Shown: positions 1-7,243 of the stretch, piece after piece
Numbering within the stretch: position 1 is the stretch's first letter
Layout: each line of letters starts with the position of its first letter
NCBI GenBank assembly: GCA_030149585.1
Contig: JASFBJ010000104.1
Span: forward strand, 1-11,112
Origin: Desulfobacterales bacterium
Lineage (GTDB): Bacteria; Desulfobacterota; Desulfobacteria; Desulfobacterales; JASFBJ01
Reading direction: 5' to 3'
DNA: 11,112 nt
Position numbers and translations under genes: made by a program
The notes under the pieces: generated by a model
What the model was told of the DNA's origin: nothing
Databases searched by the model: none
The model's input: only the letters and a program-made list of their open reading frames with translations

Positions 1-159
1 CTGCTGGTGTTTTGTCAAGCAAGATGACGCCTAAATTAAAATTAATTATGAACAAGGAATCGCTTTATTCTCCCTTGTGGGGTTTTCAGGCTCGAGTGCC
101 ATACCCCCGCAAAATATTTTAAAATTATACCCCGCGGCTTTTTGATTCAGGAAAATTTA

Positions 160-212
160 TTTTAGAACAAATTCTAATGCAACTATGTGATATTCACTAT
201 CTGGTTCTAAAA
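160..212. promoter_or_regulatory. Nested inverted repeats, candidate regulator site
   Basis: A 9-base arm TTTTAGAAC (160-168) is perfectly repeated in inverted form as GTTCTAAAA (204-212). The left arm also forms a tighter palindrome, TTAGAA-CAAA-TTCTAA (162-177). Between the arms lies GTGA-TAT-TCAC (187-197). A perfect TATAAT hexamer follows at 225-230, though no good -35 hexamer sits 16-18 bases upstream of it. Spaced palindromes of this kind, ahead of a TetR-type gene, are typical of operator sites. Whether the neighbouring regulator binds here is inference. Confidence 0.35.
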
Positions 213-238
213 AATTTAATAAAATATAATTTTTTATA

Positions 239-268
239 TTGACAAATTAAAACAGGACAGGTTATCAA
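239..268 (+). promoter_or_regulatory. Probable sigma-70 type promoter
   Basis: A perfect -35 hexamer TTGACA (239-244) is followed after 18 bases by TATCAA (263-268), which matches the -10 consensus at four of six positions. Transcription would start near 275 and leave a leader of roughly 55 bases before the ATG at 330. This is the best promoter match in the upstream region. With short intergenic gaps and no visible terminator downstream, it could drive all eight genes. Confidence 0.5.
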
Positions 269-288
269 CCGAACAGTCGGACTCCGAC
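260..288. promoter_or_regulatory. Candidate operator: two short palindromes at the promoter
   Basis: GGTT-ATC-AACC (260-270) overlaps the proposed -10 element. GTCGG-ACT-CCGAC (276-288) covers the predicted transcription start. Both have perfect arms of 4-5 bases around a 3-base centre, and their centres are 17 bases apart. A TetR-type protein bound here would block RNA polymerase, which fits autorepression by the gene at 330. Assignment as the operator is inference from position and symmetry only. Confidence 0.4.
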
Positions 289-329
289 CAATTGATCGTA
301 ATATGAGATTTCAGGTAATTAATTAAATT

Positions 330-1715
330 ATGAAAGAATTCGAAATACCAGCAAAAGTAAAAAATAAAACCCTGGTAAAGAAAAGGCGAAAGCAAATTGT
401 TCTGGCGGCTATAAAGCTTTTTGCCAAAAATGGATTTCATAAAACCAATATGAGAGACCTTGCTGAAGAGTCCGGGATAAGCCATGGAAATATATATGAT
501 TATGTCGGAAATAAACAGGATATTCTCTTTTTAATCCATCAATTTATTAATTCCATGGCTTTAGATGAGATTAAGCGAAACACGAAAAACGTGTCTGACC
601 CTCTTGAGAAACTCCGCCGCCTGGTTCGATCTGAATTTAATCTCATGAATGAGCAGTCAGATGCAATTCTTCTGCTTTACCAGGAGACTCATATTCTTGA
701 TAAACATTTATTGAAAGCTTTACTGCATCGGGAACGAACACGGGTTGCCCAAATTGAAACAGTCCTTGAAGAGTGCTTTCAAAAAGGTATTTTGCGCAAG
801 TTTAATAAAAGAGTCGGAGCTGATCTTATAAAGGCAATGACCGAGTCCTGGGTGGCTAAACGCTGGGATCTGAGGGGCTATGTCGATGCCAGTGAAATGG
901 AAAAGGCCATATTGGATATTGTATTTAATGGATTACTTGTAGAAAAAAAATCATCAGCTTCCAAAGTGTGGGAGGCGGATGGTCTTCAGTCTAAAAACTG
1001 TCTTATTATCAACGGGGGTACAATCCTTAGCAAGGCAATTGCAATCTATCTTATTTCAAAGGGTGTTAATGTCGCCATTCATACTGACAGGGAATTGACG
1101 GAAGAAAGAGAATATCCCACCTCAGGTAGAAATGAATGGGAAAAGGCAAGGGTCTACCTTGCCACAGAGTATGGTCCATTTAACAAAGGCCTTTATAACA
1201 AGATTTTAGAGGATTGTGGAAGTATTAATATAATAATACATGATACAGGAATCAGCACTAAAAACATAAGCTCAGATGCGCAAAATATTATAGCTTCATC
1301 TCGTCACCTGCAAGAAAATCTTGATTGCGCCCAGTCTTTTGCCGGGTGGATAGAGCAAGAGGCTTTTTCAACTGCCTTAAATCGGATTCTTTATCTCACC
1401 CCATGGGCCTGGGATGGATATTCAGATCAAATGCGCTATCGGGCTGCCAGGGCATCCATTAAAGATCTATCAATAAATCTGGCGGGTAGGGTGGCAAAAA
1501 CAAATATTTGCGTTAATTGCGTTGTGCCGGGATTTATTGGAGGTGTCAGGCCACTTGATATTGAAAAACAAAAATCAATGGAGGTGGCTGATCGTGTTCC
1601 AATGGGCAGGGCAGGGGATATTTCAGATGTGCTTGAAGCTGTAAGGTTCCTTATTTCCGATCATTCAAGGTATATTACAGGCCAAGTGTTAAATGTAAGC
1701 GGTGGAATGGATTGA
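330..1715 (+). CDS. TetR-family regulator fused to a degenerate SDR domain
   Basis: This 461-residue protein has two parts. Residues about 17-77 form a TetR N-terminal DNA-binding domain, with the recognition helix region around GISHGNIYDYVGNKQDIL (49-66), followed by a helical ligand/dimer region to about 205. TetR proteins usually end near 200 residues. Here a linker leads into an SDR Rossmann domain (about 222-461) that keeps the VVPG (398-401) and GQVLNVSGG (451-459) motifs. Its active features are altered. The cofactor loop reads NGGTILSKA (228-236), where TGxxxGxG is expected. NNAG is replaced by HDTG (304-307). Thr357 occupies the catalytic Ser position, and YxxxK has become Y370-xxx-R374. 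I infer a repressor whose SDR half is a sensor or scaffold, although weak activity cannot be excluded. The Shine-Dalgarno site is weak (AGGT at 313-316). The gene leads the operon and probably regulates it. Confidence 0.85.
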   Translation: MKEFEIPAKVKNKTLVKKRRKQIVLAAIKLFAKNGFHKTNMRDLAEESGISHGNIYDYVGNKQDILFLIHQFINSMALDEIKRNTKNVSDPLEKLRRLVRSEFNLMNEQSDAILLLYQETHILDKHLLKALLHRERTRVAQIETVLEECFQKGILRKFNKRVGADLIKAMTESWVAKRWDLRGYVDASEMEKAILDIVFNGLLVEKKSSASKVWEADGLQSKNCLIINGGTILSKAIAIYLISKGVNVAIHTDRELTEEREYPTSGRNEWEKARVYLATEYGPFNKGLYNKILEDCGSINIIIHDTGISTKNISSDAQNIIASSRHLQENLDCAQSFAGWIEQEAFSTALNRILYLTPWAWDGYSDQMRYRAARASIKDLSINLAGRVAKTNICVNCVVPGFIGGVRPLDIEKQKSMEVADRVPMGRAGDISDVLEAVRFLISDHSRYITGQVLNVSGGMD

Positions 1716-1757
1716 TTTATAGAGTATCACAGATAATTTGCGCTTTTGTTGCCGACC

Positions 1758-1764
1758 GGGAGGT
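1758..1764 (+). promoter_or_regulatory. Ribosome binding site that fixes the start of permease 1
   Basis: GGGAGGT lies 6 bases before the ATG at 1771. The frame is open further upstream to a TTG at 1738, but that codon has no ribosome binding site and adds residues unlike a permease N-terminus. ATG 1771 is therefore preferred. Confidence 0.75.
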
Positions 1765-1770
1765 AAATAT

Positions 1771-2799
1771 ATGGTTTCATTAATTCAGGGTGAAAAAGAA
1801 GTCAATATGACCGGTATGCTGAGAAGCAGGTTGGCCGGACTAAGTCAGGAGCAGATTGTTTTTCTGGTATCTGTTTTCTTTTTTATTGGTTTCAGCCTTT
1901 TTATTCAAGGATTTGCGAGTATCGGCAATTTTATGATTATGCTGCGTAATATCTCTGTTCTAGGTATTTTCGGAGTAGGCATGGGGATAGTTGTAATAGG
2001 CCGCGGGATTGATCTTTCGCAAGTTACTACTAGTGCTGTTTCCGTAGCCTGGGTATTAAAGTTAATGCAAGATGGGCTAAGCATACCCGGCGCTGTTCTG
2101 CTGGGTCTGCTGCTTGTAATTCTGATGGGCGTGATAAATGGTTATTTGATTGCTTTTATTGAAATACCCCCACTTTTTGCTACACTTGCTTCAGGTATTT
2201 GTATTTATGGATTTGTTCGGCATTATCTGCTTAATCTTCTCAATAATCATTATGTCCCTGAATCATGTAAATCTTTTTTGGTGCTCGGACAGGGTAATAT
2301 ATTAGGGATTCCTCTGCCTGTAATATGGTTCGGGATAATTGCCTTGATGTGTCATCTGTTTTTATCACGAACTTCTTTTGGCCGTTTTATTTATGCTCAG
2401 GGAGATAATGAAGAGGCTGCCCGTTTAACTGGAATTGGTATCCGTCCTCTTAAAATATTACAATATACTTTATGCTCTTTAATAGGTTATCTGGCCGCAC
2501 TTATTATGGCTTCTTCAACTTCAAGTTTGAATGTCAGAATAGTTGATTCAACCCTTATCTTTGATGTTGTGCTTGTAGTGGTTCTGGGGGGAATCAGTCT
2601 TATTGGAGGACGAGGTGGTGTAAAAAGTGTTATTGCGGGTACGATTCTTATTGGAATACTGCTCAATGGAATGGTGCTTATTAATTTAGGCATTGCTCAG
2701 CAAAATCTTGTTAAAAGTGTAGTGCTTTTATGCGCTATTTTGCTTGATACCTTCATGCATCCAAGTGATGAGGAAACCGCCAGGCAAGGGGATATTTAA
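1771..2799 (+). CDS. Sugar-type (CUT2) ABC transporter permease 1
   Basis: A 342-residue inner-membrane protein of the RbsC/MglC/XylH class, one of two membrane subunits of the importer. Hydrophobic segments run from about residue 27 to 327 (roughly eight to ten helices). The family motif GRGIDLS is at 77-83. The cytoplasmic loop that contacts the ATPase is recognisable as GDNEEAARLTGI (211-222; RbsC has a GGNEAA.LSGI-type sequence). A glycine-rich VLGGISLIGGRGG stretch (271-283) matches the family's conserved late segment. Length is normal and the protein ends soon after the last helix, unlike permease 2. It begins 55 bases after the regulator stop and is followed 49 bases later by the binding protein. 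Class assignment is firm; the transported molecule cannot be deduced. Confidence 0.92.
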   Translation: MVSLIQGEKEVNMTGMLRSRLAGLSQEQIVFLVSVFFFIGFSLFIQGFASIGNFMIMLRNISVLGIFGVGMGIVVIGRGIDLSQVTTSAVSVAWVLKLMQDGLSIPGAVLLGLLLVILMGVINGYLIAFIEIPPLFATLASGICIYGFVRHYLLNLLNNHYVPESCKSFLVLGQGNILGIPLPVIWFGIIALMCHLFLSRTSFGRFIYAQGDNEEAARLTGIGIRPLKILQYTLCSLIGYLAALIMASSTSSLNVRIVDSTLIFDVVLVVVLGGISLIGGRGGVKSVIAGTILIGILLNGMVLINLGIAQQNLVKSVVLLCAILLDTFMHPSDEETARQGDI

Positions 2800-2848
2800 G
2801 AGTTCAATTTGTGATAATAATTAATCATTTAACAAAAGGAGAAAACTT

Positions 2849-3952
2849 ATGAACAGCAAATTCAACTTAAAAAAGCTTCAGTTTATGGCAATTTGTTTTA
2901 TTTTTACTTTAAGCGCGGCTATTTTTATTACTACACCCGCCGGCGCTGAAAATGATGCTGGAATATCCGGAAGTTCAGCTGAAATTCATTTGCATTATGA
3001 TAAAAGTCTTCGAGGTAAAAAGATAGGCTTTGTTCCTTTGGCTCTGGGGAGTCCTCTGATGGGTTCCTGGGATTATAGTATGCGAAAAGAGGCTAAAGAG
3101 TGTGGTATGATTTATAAAGTAAAAGATCCTAACTGGAATAGTCAGGCCTCTGCCCAGGCTGTTGCGGCATTTATTGCCGAAGGAGTTGATATTTTAGTAG
3201 TTCATAATATGAATATGCAGCTTTTAGCCAAATTATTGAAAAAAGCAGAGAAAAGAGGAATTTTTGTTTTTCAGATCAATATGGTTTCTAACACCAAAAC
3301 ATCTGCCTTTGTTGGGGCTGACTGGTATACCATGGGATTAAGACAGGCCAAAAGAGTAATCAAAAATTGCGGGAAGGGTACCGGCCGTTCAGGTAAAGTG
3401 GCGATTATGCAGGGTGAGTTGACATCTGCCGCCAATATTGAACAGGTTGAGGCAATCATGTCTGTTTTCAAGAAACATCCTGAAATAAAGGTTGTATCAA
3501 GCCAGGCATGCAACTGGAATTCAAATATCGAACACGATAATATGGCTACTATTTTAAAGCAGAATCCTGATTTAAGTGCGACAATAGGTATCTGGGGTAT
3601 AAGTCATCTTGGAGCGGCTCAGGCTGTTAAAGAAGCTGGTATGACTGAGCAGGTATTTGTCTGTACTTCCGGTGGCGGATCCTCTCAAATTTGTGATGCT
3701 ATTGACTCAGGTCTGATCGATAGTTATTTTAATTATCAGTCCCTTCTTCAGGGACATGATCTAATGACAACTGCCAAGTTTTTACTTCAATCAGGACTTA
3801 AACCAGGTCAGGTTAAAATGGCCATCTATTCTCCCATTATTGAGGTAACAAAGACAAATGCATCATACGCCTGTTTTACATATCCATTCCCAAAAGAGAT
3901 GCAAGATGCGCTAAATATTGATTACCCTTTGCTTCCCATACCAGGGAAATAA
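2849..3952 (+). CDS. Periplasmic substrate-binding protein of the ABC importer
   Basis: A 367-residue protein of the periplasmic binding protein/LacI-like fold (Peripla_BP_4 type) that would capture the ligand and deliver it to the permeases. A signal peptide is clear: Lys residues at 4, 8 and 9, a hydrophobic core (about 12-28) and a likely cleavage after AGA at residue 33. There is no lipobox cysteine, so it should be soluble. The mature protein shows the two-lobe pattern: GKKIGFVPLALGSPLMGSW (56-74), GVDILVVHN, VGADWYTMG, GKVAIMQGELTSAAN and a C-terminal lobe with IGIWGISHLGAAQAVKEAG. The ribosome binding site AGGAG (2837-2841) lies 7 bases before the ATG. The family binds pentoses, hexoses, autoinducer-2 and polyols. 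Ligand identity here is unknown, and the downstream CoA genes suggest it may not be a plain sugar. Confidence 0.92.
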   Translation: MNSKFNLKKLQFMAICFIFTLSAAIFITTPAGAENDAGISGSSAEIHLHYDKSLRGKKIGFVPLALGSPLMGSWDYSMRKEAKECGMIYKVKDPNWNSQASAQAVAAFIAEGVDILVVHNMNMQLLAKLLKKAEKRGIFVFQINMVSNTKTSAFVGADWYTMGLRQAKRVIKNCGKGTGRSGKVAIMQGELTSAANIEQVEAIMSVFKKHPEIKVVSSQACNWNSNIEHDNMATILKQNPDLSATIGIWGISHLGAAQAVKEAGMTEQVFVCTSGGGSSQICDAIDSGLIDSYFNYQSLLQGHDLMTTAKFLLQSGLKPGQVKMAIYSPIIEVTKTNASYACFTYPFPKEMQDALNIDYPLLPIPGK

Positions 3953-3972
3953 CCTTTCTAAGGTGAAAGATC

Positions 3973-6105
3973 ATGTCCCAGTTAAACCAAAGATTGCTGT
4001 ACCTCAGGTATAAATGGTCCTTTAAAAAATTTCTGGCCGAACTTCTTGAAAAACGGTGGATGGATGCGATTATTCCTTTTGTAGTTATGGTGACGGTCAT
4101 TATCGTTTTTGGCAGTCAGGTGGATAATTATTTTTCACCAATGGTTTTATCCATGACGGCAAGGGATTTTGCCGAACCCGGCTTTGTGGCCCTGGCCATG
4201 GCAATTTGCCTGATATCCGGTGGGATTGACTTAAGTGTGGGGGGTATTTTTGCGATTGTTAATTTTTTGGCTTTGTTGTTGATTCATGTATATGGATGGC
4301 CTGTAATAATGGTTGTGCCGGTCTCTTTGCTGATTGGCGCAATTTTGGGTGCTTTGAACGGGTTGCTGATAGGATTTTTAAAGACCAAAGCTTTTTTAAC
4401 CACTCTGGTTACGATGATATCCTTTAGGGCCATAGTCAAACTATTAAATCTGAAATATGCTACTGAGATTGCCTTAAGCGCGAAAAATAATCCATATGAA
4501 AGTGCTGCCTGGGATTTTTTGGGGGATGGCTCATTATTTGGTATTCCAAGTGACGTAGTTGTACTGATTATAATAGCCTTTTTGGGGCATATTCTTTTAA
4601 CCAGGTCACGTCCTGGATGGCATTTATATGCCGTGGGTGGTGGCAGGCGTTCAGCGCGCCATGTTGGAATCAAGGTTGAGCGAATAATATTTTTTGTCTA
4701 TGTTATATCAGGCATTTTGACTGCTATTGGAGCAGTTTTTTATGCTGCTCGTCTTGACAGCGCTGCTTCAGAGACCGGTGTCGGCCTTGAGATACTGGTT
4801 TTAATGTCGGTTGTGCTGGGTGGTGTCAGCATTATGGGTGGTAAAGGCACACCCGGCAGAGCTTTAATGGGTATTGTAATTGTCATGGTAGTTATGAATG
4901 CTCTGTTACGTCTTGGCGTTAATAGTGCCATGAACTCATTAGTTCAGGGCATGATCTTACTCTTTGCGATAGGAGTTGATGTTAAATGGCTTAAGCATCT
5001 ATATGCGTCAATAGAAAAAATTTATGTTGTCCCAACCTATTTGTCTTTGCCCAAAGCACTTGACCCGCGCCAGGGCAGCGGGACGGTGTTTGAATTTAAT
5101 GATAAAATGGAAGATACTGAAACCATTGGTCTTGACCAGGTGGATGGCCCTGAAGATGTTATTTTAGATCGCAAGGGCCGTCTTTACGGATCAGTTCGTC
5201 AAGGTTGGATAGTGAGATTTTCAGGAGAAAATTTTAGCAAGCGGGAAATTTTTGCCAATCTTGGTGGACGACCTCTTGGCATGGCCTTTGATAAAAATGA
5301 AAATCTTGTGGTCTGTGTGGGAGGCATGGGACTTTACGGTGTTAAACCTGATGGAGAGGTTTTCAAAATTACAGATGAAACCAACAGAACATGGACAAGA
5401 CTTAAAGATGATTCTCGGATTCGGCTTGCGGATGATTGCGATATTGCACCGGATGGGAAGATCTATTTCAGCGAGGCCACAATAAGATATAAAATGGAAG
5501 AGTGGCCGGTTGATGGTCAGGAGTGCCGCCCCAATGGACGGCTTATCTGTCATGATCCTGAAACAGGGATTACCAAAACCGTTGTCAGAAATCTTATTTT
5601 TCCCAATGGGGTTTGTCTGGCTCATGATGGTAAATCTATTTTAATCGGTCTTACATGGAAATGTGATGTGCTCCGTTACTGGATTGAAGGCCCCAAAAAA
5701 GGAAAGATTGAGACCCTGATTTCCGGATTACCGATTTATATTGATAATATTAATCGCGCTTCTGATGGAACTTACTGGCTGGCCAGCGTTGGTTTAAGAA
5801 CCCCGGTTTATGATCTGGCCATGGAAATGCCTTCTTTTAGGTTGAGGATGGTAAAATTTGTACCATCTGATGAGTGGCTCTATCCAAATGTTAACTGGGG
5901 TTGTGTGATAAAATTTAATGAACAGGGTCAGGTTCTGGAATCTTATTGGGACCCAAACGGGGCTTTTTCTCATGTCACATCAATGCGGGAGCATAAAGGC
6001 TATCTCTATCTGGGTGGATTGCATAATAATCGCATTGGGCGTCTGAAAATCAAAGGCGCTGATCCAGAGTGGACAGGTCCGAATTCCTATTGGGGAAACA
6101 GGTAG
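3973..6105 (+). CDS. ABC permease 2 fused to a strictosidine-synthase/SMP-30-like beta-propeller
   Basis: A 710-residue two-part protein. Residues 1 to about 340 are a complete CUT2 permease, with GGIDLSVGG (83-91), the coupling loop AVGGGRRSARHVGI (220-233), the VLGGVSIMGGKG segment (281-292) and about ten hydrophobic segments. After a short linker (about 341-375), residues 376-710 form a six-bladed propeller of the strictosidine synthase/APMAP/SMP-30 type. It carries GPEDVILDRKGRLY, GRPLGMAFD, DGKIYFSEA, GRLICHDPETG, FPNGVCLA, LRYWIEGPKKG and a DNINRASDGTYWLA blade. The usual metal-site positions look filled: Glu394, Asp487 or Asp488, Asn545 and Asp591. RbsC-class permeases have a cytoplasmic C-terminus, so I infer that the propeller lies inside the cell, next to the ATPase. 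It may hydrolyse a lactone or ester as the substrate enters. The start is supported by AGGTGA (3961-3966). No frameshift is apparent at the junction. Confidence 0.9.
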   Translation: MSQLNQRLLYLRYKWSFKKFLAELLEKRWMDAIIPFVVMVTVIIVFGSQVDNYFSPMVLSMTARDFAEPGFVALAMAICLISGGIDLSVGGIFAIVNFLALLLIHVYGWPVIMVVPVSLLIGAILGALNGLLIGFLKTKAFLTTLVTMISFRAIVKLLNLKYATEIALSAKNNPYESAAWDFLGDGSLFGIPSDVVVLIIIAFLGHILLTRSRPGWHLYAVGGGRRSARHVGIKVERIIFFVYVISGILTAIGAVFYAARLDSAASETGVGLEILVLMSVVLGGVSIMGGKGTPGRALMGIVIVMVVMNALLRLGVNSAMNSLVQGMILLFAIGVDVKWLKHLYASIEKIYVVPTYLSLPKALDPRQGSGTVFEFNDKMEDTETIGLDQVDGPEDVILDRKGRLYGSVRQGWIVRFSGENFSKREIFANLGGRPLGMAFDKNENLVVCVGGMGLYGVKPDGEVFKITDETNRTWTRLKDDSRIRLADDCDIAPDGKIYFSEATIRYKMEEWPVDGQECRPNGRLICHDPETGITKTVVRNLIFPNGVCLAHDGKSILIGLTWKCDVLRYWIEGPKKGKIETLISGLPIYIDNINRASDGTYWLASVGLRTPVYDLAMEMPSFRLRMVKFVPSDEWLYPNVNWGCVIKFNEQGQVLESYWDPNGAFSHVTSMREHKGYLYLGGLHNNRIGRLKIKGADPEWTGPNSYWGNR

Positions 6106-6130
6106 TTTTATTAACTGCAAAGTCATTTAG

Positions 6131-7243
6131 ATGGTGAATAAGATGTGGACTTTATTTAAGAAAATTTTTGCCAGGGGAAAAGAGCAATACGTTATTCCAC
6201 CACTGGATGGAGCACTTTTGCCAAACAACGCAATTGATCGTTTTAAGGTAATCCATGATGATTTTAAAAATATTGATGACATGGTACTGGATTTAAAGGG
6301 TAATTTATATCTGTCAAGTGATCATTTTGTTTACCGCCTGCACGGAAAAGGGTTTAGTGAAAAACAGATTTATGTGGAGCTCAAAGGAACTGCCGGTGGC
6401 CTTAATATTGATAAAAACGGAAATTTGATGATCTGTGTTGCAGGCCAGGGGGTCTTGGTGGTTAATAAAGGCAAGGTCATAAGAGATTTGAATATGGCTG
6501 ATAGTCAGCCTATCAACTGCCCGACTGCAGTAGTTTCCGGCCCTGATGGAGAATTATTTATTACAGACGGGACAGCCTATCATGAGCCTGAACGATGGTA
6601 TGTTGATCTAATGGAAAAACGCTCGGCCGGTCGTCTTATTCGTTTTAATAATAATGGAACAAAAAGTGAAGTGCTTTTGACATCACTTAGCTATCCCGGT
6701 GGTCTGACTATTTCCAATGATAAAAAATATATTATTATGACTGAAGGTTGGAAGCATAGGGTTTCGCGCTATCCAATCTTGGATGTCAGACCGCAGACAA
6801 GAGAGGTTTTGCTTGATAATCTTCCGGGATATCCCGGCCGGATCGTGACTGCTTCGGACGGTGGCTACTGGATGTCATTTTTTGCCATGCGAACTCATCT
6901 GGTGGAATTTGTATTGCAAGAAAAAAAATATCGTCTGAAGATGATGAAAATAATTGATCCTGCTTACTGGATCAGACCGGCCTTTGCATCTGGTGAGGAT
7001 TTTCTGGAACCTTTGCAGGCCGGTCATGCAAAAACATTGGGCATTATGAAACCCTGGGCTCCGCCGCGCTCATATGGCTTGATTGTGAAGCTTAATAATG
7101 ATTATGAAATAATAAAAAGCTATCATTGCCGGGTTGATGGCAAAAGACATGGTATTACCGGCCTGTGTGATGATGCCGGTATACTTTTTGCGGTTTCCAA
7201 GGGTAATAGCCTGGTTCTTCGGGCAGGCAGGGAGGAACTTTAA
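6131..7243 (+). CDS. Free-standing strictosidine-synthase/SMP-30-like propeller, metal site degenerate
   Basis: A 370-residue paralogue of the propeller half of permease 2, aligning blade by blade: NIDDMVLDLKGNLYL with GPEDVILDRKGRLYG, AGRLIRFNNNG with NGRLICHDPETG, and LPGYPGRIVTASDGGYW with the DNINRASDGTYW blade. The candidate metal-binding positions are changed: Glu to Asp49, Asp to Thr132, Asn to Gly190 and Asp to Gly236. It may therefore bind without catalysing. There is no signal peptide. Residues 5-17 (MWTLFKKIFARGK) look amphipathic and basic, so the protein is probably cytoplasmic, perhaps at the membrane. The start is uncertain: ATG 6131 and ATG 6143 are both possible, and neither has a strong ribosome binding site. 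Its stop overlaps the ATPase start (TAATG), suggesting translational coupling. The role is unknown; a binding partner of the transporter or of the first propeller is one option. Confidence 0.82.
   Translation: MVNKMWTLFKKIFARGKEQYVIPPLDGALLPNNAIDRFKVIHDDFKNIDDMVLDLKGNLYLSSDHFVYRLHGKGFSEKQIYVELKGTAGGLNIDKNGNLMICVAGQGVLVVNKGKVIRDLNMADSQPINCPTAVVSGPDGELFITDGTAYHEPERWYVDLMEKRSAGRLIRFNNNGTKSEVLLTSLSYPGGLTISNDKKYIIMTEGWKHRVSRYPILDVRPQTREVLLDNLPGYPGRIVTASDGGYWMSFFAMRTHLVEFVLQEKKYRLKMMKIIDPAYWIRPAFASGEDFLEPLQAGHAKTLGIMKPWAPPRSYGLIVKLNNDYEIIKSYHCRVDGKRHGITGLCDDAGILFAVSKGNSLVLRAGREEL

Larger units (their letters stand above)
1..329. other. Non-coding control region upstream of the operon
   Basis: No convincing gene is present. 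One forward frame stays open from base 3 to a stop at 120-122 (39 codons), but its translation resembles no family I know, so I do not call it the tail of a gene. The left part (1-150) holds a perfect 10-bp AT palindrome at 111-120 and two similar C-rich stretches at about 101-110 and 128-137. No clear hairpin-plus-T-run terminator is visible. From about 150 to 255 the DNA is very AT-rich. It contains inverted repeats and two promoter-like elements, described separately. This is the likely promoter and operator zone for the whole + strand run. Confidence 0.7.

Noticed and set aside
3..122. Possible tail of an upstream gene, 39 open codons
   Set aside because: The translation resembles no known family and the region has no other coding sign; 39 open codons at a window edge can occur by chance.
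128..145. CCGCGG followed by a T-run as a terminator
   Set aside because: The GC palindrome has no loop, so it cannot form a proper intrinsic terminator hairpin.
4284..4673. Minus-strand open frame of 129 codons
   Set aside because: It lies wholly inside the permease 2 coding region and is rich in low-complexity Pro/Thr/Ile translation typical of an antisense shadow of a membrane protein.
4980..5090. Frameshift or missing stop creating an artificial permease-propeller fusion
   Set aside because: The reading frame is continuous with normal codon use, both domains are complete, and the linker itself resembles the N-terminus of the neighbouring free propeller.
5221..5625. Minus-strand open frame of 134 codons
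   Set aside because: It lies inside the propeller half of the fusion, with no recognisable domain and no ribosome binding site that would favour it.
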